From: Puccinia triticina
Taxonomy: Eukaryota; Basidiomycota; Pucciniomycetes; Pucciniales; Pucciniaceae
Length of the DNA stretch: 64,000 nt
Direction of reading: 5' to 3'
NCBI RefSeq assembly: GCF_026914185.1
Contig: NC_070575.1
Location: 682,001-746,000 of the forward strand
Of this stretch, positions 32,501-45,110 are shown one piece after another (the stretch's first letter is position 1; each line of letters opens with the position of its first letter). The translations under genes were made by a program, and so were the position numbers. Below the pieces are notes generated by a model. That model saw nothing but the letters and a program-made list of their open reading frames with translations, made no database searches and had not been told where the DNA came from.

Positions 32501-34235
32501 ATCTGTCTCTTATCCTTTGTGATCAATAACCATTGATTTTGTGAGGTGTTTGAAGTGAAGAGAGCTCTCAACTTTTGCTACATTATGAATTTGACCATGC
32601 AGATCTTTAGTTTAAATACTAGAAGCACAAAATAACTTATAAGCAATGATAATCATACATTAAGATTATCAAAACAATGCACCAGCTCATGATTGATCCC
32701 CTTTGGGTTGACTTCCCGCTTCCAATATGGTACGCTTCGATTTTCATTCCTGTTGCGCCAAAAGTCCCCCACCCCCTGGAGTGAATTTCATGTGAATATG
32801 AATGTCGGAATTTCACAGACTCCTGGAATAAATTTTGTTGGGTTCCGTTGTAACACTCATATAGTTGTTGCATTGGATATGTATCACTCTCATTCTTGTT
32901 CATCCGGTTTCTTGAACACCGACAGTGCATGATGAGCCTCTCATTCTAAGCATTGTGTTTTCAACCGTCTTTCCACAACAGATCAGGCATCAGAGCCCGT
33001 CGATCAGACATCCCATCCTCCCTTGGGTTGTTTTTGGCACACCTCTTGGAGATATGTAGACCTTGATCAAAAGCTTCGGTAAAGGGTGAGAAGTCTCGTC
33101 TGAACAGCTCGGAAGACCCATGCCCTTTCCCTCTCGAGACTCACCTGTGTATCGGTTACAGTGTTTTCGGAACCTGCGTAAGAGGGAAGCTTACGCTTGG
33201 TCTATCGATTTATGTATAGGCCCTTACGGGACCCATATATGTAGAAGGCGTATAAAACTGTTGGATGAAGGCTTCCAATCATATGTGTGAATCCAAATAC
33301 GACCAAGTCATATGAGATGATGTGTAAATATTGGCGTGGTTGGTTGATAGCCTGTCTTGATGACTGCTTTCTTTTCTAATCAGCTCGTGACATTTCGATG
33401 TATCGCTTGACCTGCTTACCGGATCAGGTTTCGTCAACTGGAGACCTTCAACCAACCCATCCGTTGTCCACAGATATTTACATATTTACATACGATTTCT
33501 CGATGCACGGAAAGAACCTGATATGTATACGTTGTACTCGATGGTTGTGGCCAGCATTCTATGCAAATACTTGCTAGTAGAGACTCTCTGCTTGTGATCA
33601 GGGTGCCACGAATATTTGGTGGATCGATATCAGGATCGATGCTTACCCTTGTGCTCTTTGATGGTAGGGGCAAGTGGAAGCTCTCGTGCTTCGTGGTAGG
33701 GCTCGAAATGGCCACATCGGTGGTGCCGAGTGGGCCAAGCGCTTGACCGTTTCTTTCCCGGTACAATGGACGCGGCCCGGCGACTCGGGGCGGAGGGATT
33801 TATTTGCAGCCTTCTACGTAATCATAGTTTGCATGTTTATTTTCAGCCGAGCCATCGGACGTTCTTTCGCCGAGCGTTGAGGCTAGCCACAGGTGTCTCG
33901 TGGGCTGGTCGCTAGTCGTGCAGATAGCTGCCTGCTGTCCAGTTTAGGGGGGTATTTGCCCTTGGGCACAGGATCCACATCTTCGCCGGCGTCGATGCTG
34001 ATCGAAGTTACCCCCCGGGTATCCGCAGCAGGGAGGCTTTCCTCGGAGGTTCCACGGATGGCCCGAGCCGTGACAGGCCCGGCTGCTTGCTCAGCCAGCG
34101 GAAATTCATTGAGCTCGTCGCCCGCCTGCCCTACTTAAGCCGCCCTCGCCCTCGCCCTCGCCAGCTCCCCCCAGGCTCCTGACTGTCGACCATCGGGCCC
34201 CGTCTCCACTTTTCTGGCGCAGCCTGCAGGGCCTC
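32501..34235. other. Intergenic region with probable promoter of the 34.2 kb gene
   Basis: No protein recognised on either strand. Sequence becomes GC-rich toward 34.2 kb, with CCCTCG hexamer repeats at 34,143-34,162 just upstream of the ATG at 34,236. Open frames at 33,434-33,766 (minus) and 33,893-34,138 (plus) lack supporting features. Confidence 0.4.
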
Positions 34236-34728
34236 ATGAAGCGAACCTACCAGGGATTCTCTGCGCCGGGGCAGCCCAACCCCAATCGTCAGTCCTCTGT
34301 GCTCTCTCTGCCCGGCTCGTTTGACGAGTGATCGGCGTGTCCAAGTATTCGCGCTGCTGTATATTGCCCCAAGCTGCCATCCCGCCGATCACTCTTTCCG
34401 TCAGATACCAAGCCAGGCCATGCCCGCTGATGTCCATTGCTTCCTGTTTCCTAGCCCCCGCCAATCTGTCCTATCCTCCCCTGCCGTCAGGCCAGCCACC
34501 TCCCCAGCCCAGCTCCAACCCCTCCGCTAGCTACCAGCCCCAACAGCCGCCGGCAAACACCATCCCCCCTGCCACTTCGCAGCCCTATCCTTATCCCCAG
34601 TTTGCCCCCGCCCCCAGCGCTTCCTTTGGCCAGTACGCTGGCTATCCTCACGCGCAACCAGCTGCAGGTGCCTACCCAGCTACGGCTTATAACCAGCTGC
34701 CGCCAAACCCCCAACAACAACAACAACA

Positions 34729-34759
<31 letters not shown>

Positions 34760-37700
34760 CAACATCAGCAGGCCCAACAGCAGCAACAGCCACAACAGCC
34801 ACAACAGCCATCTACTCACCCTGCTTACGCGAACTACGGATATGGCACTCCCGCTGGTCCACAGCAGCCGCACAAAGTCAGTAACAGACAACCTCAAAAT
34901 ATATCATAGCTCAAAACTAACCATTTCCGTGAATTTCTACATCGCTGTCTGCCCAGCCGTATCAAGGGTACCCTGCCCCGAATACAAACCAGTTGCCTTC
35001 AAACCCAGTAAGTCTACCCCCGCGCTCTCATTGGCATTCGTGTTGCCTTCTCAAACCGATATGCATTGTCGCTAACAAACACCGTTCCCCCCTTTCACAG
35101 AACCCCATCCCTCAAAACCCCTATGTGGGGTACCCTCCGGCTCAAGTAAACGGGCCTGGTCTTCAAAACTCTCCGGGAGGTGGTGCTGCCCAACCGCCTT
35201 TCAAGCGGCCACGCTACGAGGCCAATAATAACGGCGCAGGATATGGATCCCCCTCTCAGCCCAACCCGTATCCGCCCTCCGCACCTCAACCCAACTCTAA
35301 CGCGCTCCCATCTGCGCCAACACCGCTACGAAACAATAACAATCATCATAATCATAACAACAAGATGAATCACACTCCCACTGGTACTATGCGAATCGGT
35401 GCCAGTACCAACAATACTCGTGGCGGATTCTCTGGCAGCAGACCTCCCCGCTCTACTGGCCCGTTTGGTAACAACTCACCCATTCGCTTAAACTTGGGCC
35501 CCGGTGGAGGAACTGGCGGCTACGATCCTGGCTCTGCACCTCACTTCGAACCTCCCCCTGCCATGGCCCACCCGCTGCCATCTTTTCATCAGTCCCCGCA
35601 GGCGTCGGGCAATCACTATCCCCCAACCTCATATAATAACGAGGCTCACTTCCCGCCTTATGCGGCTAACGCGGGCTACCCCTCTTCAAACAACAACGAT
35701 CCATCGAACCCAGCCATGGGTGGCCATTCTCGTGGAAACAACAGCTTTCATTCGGATTTCAGCCCTGGCGGTCCGAGCTACAATGGCGCCCCCCCTCAGA
35801 CTCCAAACGACCCTTACCGAGGCCCAGGCGGAGGTCCAGCTAACCATGCTCCTGGCTCTCATCGGTCGGGCCGAGGGGGCTTCCGCGGCAACTCTGGAAA
35901 CTCGATGTCTGGCGGTCGTGGCCCCCGTGATCGAAACGAAATGGGTGGTGGCGAGGCGATGAATCCTCGCGGGAATAGACCTTACCCAAACCAGTCTTAC
36001 GGACCGTCGGGCAAGTCTGAGAGAAATGGTCCAGGAAACCGATCGATTCGGGGCGGACATGGTCATCGCCATGACGATCAGGGGTCCAACTATGGTGCAA
36101 CGGGCGGTGGTACCTCTAGGCATCAAGACCGGTCTAATGGCCCGGCCAACCGCGGCCCGCGAAACATCTCGAATCTGCCCACTGCTCCTTATCACAACAA
36201 AGGCCATGATCGCAGAGGTGGCGGAGGTGTGAGCAACCGTGGGGGAGGTGGAATGGGAGACCGAAACTCCGGCAACAGACGCGGGGGTGGGAGGATCAAT
36301 GGCCGCGATGGCAAATTCGACGATCGACAGAACCCCGGTCGTCCGAGCCGAGGTGGCGGACCCGGTCCAAACTCGGGACCTGGTGGTGACAGGCTGGATA
36401 AGCCTAAAAAAGATGCTCGCCCCTCGGCTAGTCGCGCCAAGCTTGGCTGGGGTATAGAGTTCAAAGAGTTCAACGACCGCGAGCAAAAGACTGATGCTAA
36501 GCGCGCAGAAGAAAGTATGTCACATTGCTCTCACCTTTCTTTTCCAAACACCCAGAATGATTAACATGAGTTTTGCTCCTCCAGCTCCAGCGCGACGTCC
36601 CTTGACCGATTTCCGTATCAATGGATTGGAAATCCCCATTCTTCCGTGGTTATGGCGGGCTGATACCTCTGCCGGTGTCGATGTAATGCACATTAGCGCG
36701 GCAGCCGGCAATCTCATAGAAAACTCCCACTTGCCTCAGTCTAATCCCGAGGACAATTCCGGCAGGGCCACTGGAAAACATGCCCGCGATGATGACGCAG
36801 ACGAAGATGACGATAAGCCTGCACCAGGTGATCACGACAATCCGGCAGGTCCCAGTACGTCTTCCAAGAAACTCAAATCCGACACGGTCGAAATGGCCAA
36901 AAAGATCTATGAGGATGCTGCATCTGCAGTTACAGGCTTGGATCTCGAGAATGAAGAGACCAATAGTGACCACGAGGACAACAATCTGGATCAAGAAATT
37001 AACGACCAACTACTACCTGACTCTTCGAAGAAAACCCTCGAATCGCGCGAGGCTGATCCTACCAGCACCCCTGCTGTCACTGCTGATGGCGATCAAAATC
37101 CCGAAGACCTTCCCCAAAAGGAGAGTATTCCCCCCATCGTCATAGACGATTCAGAGTCGCAGACCGCCGCCGCGGCTCAGCCTCCATCCGCGGATCAAGA
37201 CCAATCCTCCGATCCCGTCCATTCGGATGCTCAACCCAGTAATCCACCCGAACCCGAAAACAGTCGCCTGCGGATCTATTTTTCCACTATTCTTGATTCC
37301 GTCAGACCCCTCGTTGCCCCCGCAGGTCTCCCCAACAAACCTGTGGTGGCCTCTGGGTCCGGAAAGCGCAATGTGTCCGGAGCCTCCGTCAAGAGTGCTG
37401 ACACAAAGCTTGGTGGGTGCGCGCAAGTCTCTTCGCCCGTGGCGAACTTGAGTCCCTCCAAGAAAACCCCTAAAAAGGAAACCAGTTTGCATCCCCCATC
37501 CGCTGAGGCTGTTGTCAAAGAATCACCCAAGCCTGAGAGCTCGGCTGCTCCGGTCATTTCTACCCCCGATATCGTCGAAATCCCTAAGCCTGATAATCCA
37601 AGTTCGACCAAAGAGGTCGTTGACTCGAAAGCTGAGGATGTCAAACCAGGTAAGCCTCTACGAGATTGACCTCTTGGGTGCATGATTATCGGACTGGTTA

Positions 37701-39163
37701 CTCACAGGCGCAATCTTACATTTTTCTTACTATTTTATACAAAGTTAAAGAGGAGTCAGCCCCGACGGCAGGACCGTCTGGGGAGAAGCCCGCGGGAGAT
37801 GAGGTCGCCGAGACCAACGGCACCGACCCGGCCGCCAATCTCGAAGCCGAGGACGAGAAGGACCGGCAAGCAGAGTATGAGAGTCTCCCAGCCCCCGAAC
37901 CTCAAAATGATCGGATATCGATCTCGTATGCTCACAACTCCCGTCGGATAGTCATAGATGCTGACGTAGTTCAGAGTATCAAAGTGTTCAGGAACGAACA
38001 CAGGATCGAGGTTTTGGTCAGGTTGATGCCGGCTGTCATCCAAGGCGGGAAATTCGATGGTGCAGTGGATGTCTATCGGATCTGCAAGGGTGTACTGGTG
38101 AGAGTCTCTCCTTCTGTATTCCTGTGGCCATGTACTAATTTTTCTCGATTTATTAGGTGGAGGCCTTCGATCCAGAACTCAAAGAGTACGTAGTCATTGA
38201 TCGTGGAACGCTAGAGGCCTCGTGGCGGGCGAAGGAAGCCCAAACGCACGAAGACAATGGAGACAAGTCCCAAGACGTCGAGTCCCCACAGCCAAGCGAT
38301 GATGAAAATCCAGAGATTTCCCACGATCCTCTCCTTCCGCCTTTACATCGATTTTTCCTTTCGAACATGGATGGGCCCCTTTCCCGAAAAGCCCAGAAGT
38401 CACCGGAAGGCAAACCCGACGTTAAACACGGATTCAAACAGGAATCGTTTTTAATTATCGCTACGTTGGATAGCGTCCACCCATTCACTGAAGCGAAGTG
38501 GGTGAGGACTGGGGATCTCGATTCCTGGATTTCCCAGATGACGGGGAGGATTTTCAGACCCGAAGACACATCGGAATACGGCTGGCGGCGTAAAATTACG
38601 GTTGCTGATCCTGAACCTGTCAGTCCACCTTTTCTTTTCTTTTTTTTTATTCATCCTGAGAGTTTTAAGTCCCTCGGCCTAACACCGGCACCTGACTTTC
38701 TTGTTAGCCTCCTACCATCCAGCATATGCTCGATACATGGTTGACCACGTCCACGCTGGGGACGCTTGACAGTCGCCAACGTTTTATTGACGGCCACTTT
38801 GGCAAAGACGCGGACATGGTTATGGAGATTCTGCTCCGGATCATCCGCATGGGCCAGGCCAACCTGAGCTTCGTGCCTAGCCCGGCGCCGGTAATTCTCC
38901 AGCAAGCCATAAGTCTCCATGCGCCCTATCCAGAGCAACAGACCCAGGTCTCGCTCGCTGTCCTCAGCCTCTACAGAATCTCCCTCGAGACCGCCGTTGC
39001 CGCCGGCCGCCCCGTCGATCAAATCATCAGAAGAGTCACCACTCTTATCAGGGGTCTGCCCTACAGACTGGCCTTCGCCGCAATTGATGGCATCTACAGG
39101 GACGAACATGGCATCCCGGACCCCAGCAAACCCCCCGATCCATCCACCTCTACCGAGCCTTGA
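34236..39163 (+). CDS. Large protein with poly-Q and RGG-rich regions, function unknown
   Basis: Eight exons with consistent phases: 34,236-34,287; 34,455-34,876; 34,957-35,007; 35,101-36,514; 36,585-37,649; 37,745-38,097; 38,157-38,618; 38,708-39,163, giving 1424 residues. The N-terminus is Pro/Gln/Tyr-rich with a poly-Q run (34,709-34,770). Exon 4 is Gly/Asn/Arg-rich with many RGG/RG motifs (GRGGFRGN, RRGGGGVSNRGGGGMGDR), typical of RNA-associated disordered regions. A conserved-looking patch follows (RAKLGWGIEFKEFNDRE, RRPLTDFRINGLEIPILPWL), then an acidic low-complexity linker in exon 5. Exons 6-8 look globular: SYAHNSRRIVIDADVVQSIK, RIEVLVRLMPAVI, GWRRKITVADPEP, QHMLDTWLTTSTLGTLDSRQ. Introns 1, 2 and 7 use GTCAGT donors. 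I do not recognise the family; a basidiomycete-conserved RNA-binding or nuclear protein is inference. The start is the first ATG joining in phase. Confidence 0.8.
34709..34800. repeat. CAA/CAG trinucleotide repeat (poly-Q)
   Basis: Interrupted CAA/CAG array encoding about 17 uninterrupted glutamines, then His and further Gln-rich residues, in exon 2 of the RGG gene. It is a likely length-variable site. Confidence 0.95.
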
Positions 39164-42100
39164 TGGATTCCTTCCGCCATCCCATCCGCTGCTTTTCTGA
39201 CATCTCAATCCAACTCTCTTCTTGCCTCCCTGTTCTTCCATGCCTCCTTTCCTCCAGGCCTCGTTTTCTGCGTTTTTTTTTTCCAACTCAACCACGATCG
39301 TTTCTCGTTCGTCTCTCCTATCCGTGCTGGTCAGTAACCCTGATTTCCCCACAGAATACCGACCATCTGCTGACTTGTTTCTCATCCACATACTCCTGAC
39401 GCGAACCTTTCTGGGATTGAACGCGCACCTTGAATTCTTTTCGCGTTTATTCGTTTGGTATTCGCTGTTCGGACACGTGCTTGCTTATCTAGGTATGCCT
39501 TGCCTTTCTTCCTTCCCGGGCAACCCAGCGCCTCCTCTTTTTTTCCACCTCTGCGCTTTTTCCCTTCATATCTTTTCTTTCATCGCGGATTTCTGCTCTC
39601 GGCAATCATTTTCAAAAGGATTGAAACTCAACAGAACCAGCCCCTCATGGACACTTCCCCCCCACAAAAAAAACTTCTCGAGACCCCGGCCCCGACAAAC
39701 CAAAATCATTAGAAGAAACTGTTCATACTCGCATCATTTTTGCGCTTCTTTGCCTGTTGTCCGCTATCCTACACAACCTCGGGGGCTTCTTGATCCAAGT
39801 TCTATGTACATCTCCGCCAAAGATTGGGGTTTATCCCGGCTTATCTTCACATATATATACATATACAGATATATTATATATATCCATCATAACATTTCTC
39901 TGGCTCTCTCTTTTTTGGTTTTTTGAAAAGAAGAAAATCTCGATTCTTTCTCGGAAACTTTTGAAGAGCAGAGTGCTCTGGTTGAGAATGTTATACATCC
40001 AACCTGGACGTGAATGCACCCTAAATGACGTCCAAGGGAGATTATCCCCTAATATCCTGATGTTGGATGATGGAACTATTTGAAGATAAGCCGATACACC
40101 CTTGAATTTGAACCGATTGCGGAATCCCGCTCCTCTTTATATTTACATGGGTCGATAGAAAGATCCATGTCTTTTTTTTTCGTTGCATCTCATACCCACC
40201 ATCCCCACTCATGTATCGCATAAAAAACCCCAAAAAAAAGTTTCATCCATCTGATACCACACCATTTCTCACACGCCTAGCGCATCCTGTTGTTCTTGTT
40301 TCACGTCTTGCACAATGAGTTATTCCCATCCTTTAATGTTTCTTGATTTTCTAGTTTTATACTCGTTTCTTGAATCCCCCCTCCCGAGTCCCAGTTTCTG
40401 TAACCTCCTTTCCTTCCATTTCTTTTCTATCAGTCTCTTCTGTCTGAATCCTTACCATCGGATCGAATCGGTCATCGGTAATACGTACATCCAGAAGAAT
40501 GCGAACACTAGCTCTTTAAATCATCGTCAGTATATGTCGGTCGCGAACAAAAATCCTCCAATATTTATTTAAATGAACATTATTCTTCCATACATATCAT
40601 GTGTAGGCGTGCCCATAGTCATCAGTGTCGTTCTCCCATACATACCATATATACCATATACCATAATCTGCTATGTAGTCGTTTTTTTGGGTCGATTATA
40701 TAAATACGTAATGGTAACGCTCTTGATTATTGTCATCCTTCATGAGCCTCCTTGCTGGCGTTTTGTGTTTGTGTGTCTGAGCCGCTTTTCTCAAGCCCGG
40801 ACGCCGTTTCCCTTCCGTTTGACTCAAACGCGTAGTGGATTGCGCGCGGACATACGCAGATAAGTTGTCACTATTAAAATTGATGTTGCAGTACTTGGGT
40901 TGAGATTGAAGATTTTTGCGTCTGCAGTGCTCTCCACTTCTGGCCGTAGACCTAACAGCAGGTGAGCCCCATCTGATATAAGGCGCGAAGTATGCTGGAG
41001 TGCACTTGCTTGGTAGAGGTGAGAGAAGCTACTAGCTGGGAAGATGCTTTCACAAGTTTGGTTGATACCGTTTACCTTACCTCAAACGGTTGCAATGGCC
41101 ATTACCTGTTATTGTTAAGCCTGCTGTTCTTTTCTGATATGTTCAAGAGTAAACAGTGAGGTTTCCTCTTAAGAAACCCCCATTTCCCATCTTTTCTTGT
41201 ATAAACTCGTAATATTTTCTTGTATTCACCTGCCATCTGTTTCCTTTGCCTGCCCACCTTTGTCCAACCTTTACGCGTCAGTCAGTGCCTTGACCAATTG
41301 CAATACATAAAAAGCTCTCAGCTGTAAGAAGTAGTCATTCCTATCTTCCTGCCTTGTTATTATTTTAACTTTTTGTAGTCTTTTTTTCCCTTCTCAGACT
41401 CTTGTTGTGCTCCCATTCTATGCATGTATCTTTCTATTTATCTACCTCACATTCTAGTACTCCAGTTTCCGTTGCCTGACCCCCCTTCCCTCTCTAGCAG
41501 CTCAGTCAATTTTACATCGGCATTTGTGTTGGTTGGTCTTGTGAGCATATGCGCACATACTTTGGATTATTAAACCTCAATCAATAGGGCCATTTGTGAT
41601 TGTTTGCTCTCTAGGAGATGATTATTTTGAATGGACCCTTTTGATTCTCCATTACCGAGAATGTTCGAAGGGATGGTTACATCTTTTCACACTGCCACTC
41701 GCCGAGAGGACTGGCTTGTCCTGTGTACCGATCCCCTACCACTTGACCGATCTCCAAGGTCCAGGGTCCAGCAACCAAGCACCTGAAAGAAACTTGCGCC
41801 GTCTAGCTTAGGCTGTAATCTTGCTGGCCAAAATGGTGATTCCTACCTTCAGTACATTGGTAAGGGTTCACTCTGGTTCCCTTGACTATCTCAGTACTTC
41901 AGACGCCAAGGAACTGGGTCAACGAGGCGCCCAGTGCCTAGCTGCTGCCGGGAGGGTCTGCGAAACCAAATGTGACGTTGCTGTTGATCCCTTGAGGACG
42001 AAGTCAGGCATTAATTAGTATTTATAGAGAATCAGGTTCCGTGCGACGAACCCCCCATTCACCCACCATCCCCAATTCCAGTGTACATATTTACTACCCG

Positions 42101-42248
42101 TTTTCACCAAACCATTTTTGCGAGGAACCGGCCTTCCTTTCTTGTCCTTACAATTTCTTTTTTCTGACGTCTTTTTTAACTTGACGGGCTGCCAGAGGCT
42201 ATCAACAAAGCAATTTCACTTCCCATTCTCAATCCACCGTTACCCACC
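39164..42248. other. Three-kilobase intergenic region
   Basis: Pyrimidine-rich sequence (39.2-39.7 kb) follows the gene at 34.2-39.2 kb. TA/CATA-rich stretches occur at 39,850-39,890 and 40,590-40,680. Open frames on the plus strand (39,222-39,926; 40,315-40,572; 41,596-41,811) have no recognisable domains or signal. The last 200 bp should hold the promoter of the secreted-protein gene at 42,249. I see no RNA gene. Confidence 0.4.
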
Positions 42249-43327
42249 ATGCAGATTCAAGCCTTGTTCTTCTTTGTCCTTTCCGCCACAGTTATGAGTC
42301 GGAGTATAGCCCCACAGCCCTCGCTCAACACCAGAGCAGTTGGAATTAATTCCTCATCATCCCACTTCGCCAGAGCCCTTGATCGCAGAGCCATCATATT
42401 GGTGAGTCAGCCAATTTAGCTTCATAGACGCGGACCAACATACTAATATTCTCAACCACTCTTGATAAATCCCAGAGACGCGCAGGTAGCTCGGACGATG
42501 ACCACTCTAAAGACAACCTCCCCTCGAAAGACGTGTACGAGAAGAAAGTCGAACCCAAAAAGAAAGAAGACCCCACAAAGAAAGAAGACCCCACAAAGAA
42601 AGAAGACCCCACAAAGAAAGAAGACCCCACAAAGAAAGAAGACCCCAACAAGAAAACCAACACCACCAAAACCGACAATTCTCCACTCCCTGATCCAGTT
42701 GTGCCGGAGGGCACGAATATCAAAGAACAGCCGGAAAATAAACTCCTCAATGCAGACGGTAAAATCCCAGACACACCAGAAGGGATCCAATCAAAGATAG
42801 ATACCGAGAAAGCGAAGTTGGTCATCTTGAATCAAAAAGTCAAGGTCAAAGAAGACAGGATCGCCGAATTGGAAGAGAGGGTAAGCACCGCATCGAACAT
42901 CATCTTACACCCAGTCCAGCTCCAATCCGCTCAACTCATTGATTCTCTCCACATCTGATAGAAAAAGAAAAAGGAGGCTGGGGGAGACCAATCCAAGGGC
43001 GTCACTACCAAAGACAACGGAGACCAATCCAAAGGCGACACTACCAAAGTCAACGGAGACCAACCCAAAGACGTCACTACCCAAGACAACGGAGACCAAC
43101 CCAAAGAAAAAGCATTGGGCACTGCGAACCAAACCCAAGACACCGGAAACCAAAGCGGAAAACAGCAAGAGACCGGATCCCAACCACTATCCACCGAAGA
43201 CCAATCCAAAGGGAAACCTGCAGAAAATCAGACCGCGGTTTCTCCTGACCCTCCGACCACTGACCCGATACCCGATGCTGGGCAAGACTCTTGTGGAACT
43301 GAGCATGGCGATGATTCTCAGCCTTGA
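42249..43327 (+). CDS. Secreted tandem-repeat protein
   Basis: Three exons: 42,249-42,401, 42,476-42,880 and 42,962-43,327; all junctions are phase 0, and intron 1 contains the perfect branch motif TACTAAT. Product 307 residues. Residues 1-21 (MQIQALFFFVLSATVMSRSI) are a convincing signal peptide. The segment ARALDRRAIIL-RRAGSS spans the first junction and offers dibasic sites for a Kex2-type protease. Two separate repeat arrays follow: KKEDPT repeated five times (18-bp DNA unit, 42,560-42,655), and GDQ(S/P)K(G/D/E).TT..N in four copies (33-36 bp unit, 42,983-43,110). Between them is a helical stretch with heptad character (IQSKIDTEKAKLVILNQKVK VKEDRIAELEE). It is hydrophilic throughout and has one cysteine near the end. 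Function unknown; extracellular or effector role is inference. No family recognised. Confidence 0.75.
42558..42660. repeat. 18-bp coding minisatellite
   Basis: Five near-identical copies of AAGAAAGAAGACCCCACA encoding KKEDPT, in exon 2 of the secreted-protein gene. Near-identity at synonymous sites indicates recent expansion or homogenisation. Confidence 0.95.
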
Positions 43328-44929
43328 AAAATATACTAAACAGATGTGCCCCCAGAGGACAAATAAGCACAGTGATCGCTCCGAACTTGTCGCCGAGTAC
43401 GAAGTTTCTACCGGGCTATCTCGCTCAAAGATCACCACATTTGTTTTTCCATCCATTTCTTCCCGCCGGTCTGTGGGTTGAAAATTGTGAGGGTGCTATT
43501 CACAGCGTTTTCAATCGACATTTGTATCTTACTACTGTAGTCTCATTGATCTTGTGCATCCTAAGTGTTCCTATAAAAATCCCTAAATCCAAAGTCTCGC
43601 TCCTGAATTTCCACAACGTCTTCGAGTGCCTTTTCGTGCAAGCCCTCCGGATAATATCTATGCGTAACAAATTAATTTTGGAATAGTCCGGCCCACAACA
43701 AAGATGCATGACAAGGGCTCCCGCGCCCGGTGCTACATCAGATCCAGTGTCAAGTGCGTCCAGATTAACTGGATCTGCCAATTGAAGTTGTACATACTAC
43801 GTGGCTCTGTCCGCTGCGCCTAGCCTGTCTTCGTGCGCTCGACTGCATTGACTTGCAACTCCAAGTGGATATGTTTTATCCCCCAGCCTTTGAAGCTTTC
43901 GAACATCCAAGTCATCCGCAGCCCATTCCCCTCACCAACCATGTGGCCATCATTGATGCCAAATCCAAATATTTCACAAAATTGCTGTCCCGAGTGGTAG
44001 TTAAAATGATGAAAAAAGAAACAGGTTGCAAGAACGTGTTATGATAACATGGTGAATGTCAGAGGTTGAGGAATAAGAGCAACCGAAGCGCTCGTTTCAG
44101 GGGGCGGAAGCCCCGGCGCGCCAAAGGCGCCTCGCGAAGCAAACCTCTGAAAGAAAGCGCGAACCTCCGAGGGATCCGCGCGTCGCGCGAGAAATTGCAT
44201 ATAGAAATGCAAATTGGATATAAGGGTTGAATAATTGTAACAATAACATCAAACCGTTTGATCAAGTGAGGGTTAGAGTGTTGCAGAACAATCCACTAAA
44301 CCACAAGCTGGACAAAAGGATTAACAAACAACAAGTGGAAAACTAACCCAGAATGTATATAAGGAAACAGATACACATAAGAAACTCTCACATAATCTTT
44401 ATAATTCTTTTCTACAACTTACAGAAGTTACAACCAACAATTACATTACTTGCAAAAATTCTATTGTGAACCCCCCTATCAGTCCACCTGGCTTTTAATA
44501 CCTCTTGTCAACTGCCCCTAATTGTTTGTTACCAAACCCCTCTGAGAAGTATTATTAAAATCTTGTACCTTTGAGCGCCCAACCCCTACTCATGATTCAT
44601 TACACACCTTCCTTACCACTGTTCCTAATACAACCTTGTTCCTAAACATGCGTTAAAACTTCCTGTTATATAGTACATAAAGCGCTTCTGGTCACATGCC
44701 CCAGTCCCACTTGGCCAAGTGTCACTGGAGGTTTGGGGTGTGCCCAGGAAGCTTGATTGGGGTGTTTGGGTGGCTGACCAACCTTGGCACATACCCAAGT
44801 CCCGCTTGGCCAACCCCAAGCTCTGGGCCAATGGGATCATTGCAGTAACATCATTCTAGTATATCTAGACTGGTGCGTGTACCGGCCATCTTGTGTATCA
44901 TTATTGAGGGCCAATACACATGCTAGTTT
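43328..44929. other. Intergenic, GC hairpins and possible LTR remnant
   Basis: 3' flank of the secreted-protein gene, then a GC-rich stem-forming patch at 44,096-44,170 (GGGGGCGGAAGCCCC; GGCGCGCCAAAGGCGCC). Sequence from TGTTATGATAACA at 44,037 through a TATATAAGG box near 44,355 to CTATTGTGAACCCCCCTA at about 44,461-44,478 has LTR-like composition, but no matching target duplication was found. The last string recurs at 32.4, 52.4 and 59.8 kb. Small open frames (43,853-44,044) are unassigned. Confidence 0.35.
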
Positions 44930-45110
44930 TGAGGAGGAGAGAGTTCCCCTCCTCAATGGTTGGTCTGCAAACAGGTCATTGAGGGGGAGAGATGACTACT
45001 TCTCAGTGGACAATACCTGTATTGTTCATCAAGGAGGGAGTTTCCCTTGATGACCGGTTTGTAGACCAACCATCAAGGAGGGAAGCTTTTCTCCTCGATG
45101 GCTGGCATCT
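44930..45110. repeat. Small foldback with ATCGAG-type arms
   Basis: GGTTGGTCTGCAAACAGGTC (44,960-44,979) is the near-complement of GACCGGTTTGTAGACCAACC (45,052-45,071), in an inverted repeat centred near 45,013. The arms also carry CTCCTCAATGG and ATCAAGGAGGGA words, related to the ATCGAGAGGAGT units of the giant foldback at 60-63.7 kb. Flanking 44,690-44,850 and 45,120-45,200 are rich in CTTGGCCAA. No gene is seen to 45,765. Confidence 0.6.

Noticed and set aside
34487..34897. Minus-strand leucine-rich frame
   Set aside because: Complement of the CAA/CAG poly-Q repeat.
35686..36486. Minus-strand 266-codon frame
   Set aside because: Antisense shadow of the GC-rich RGG exon.
44037..44480. 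Possible solo LTR
   Set aside because: TG start and TATA box are suggestive, but no CA end with a matching 5-bp target duplication was found; kept only as a note in the region entry.
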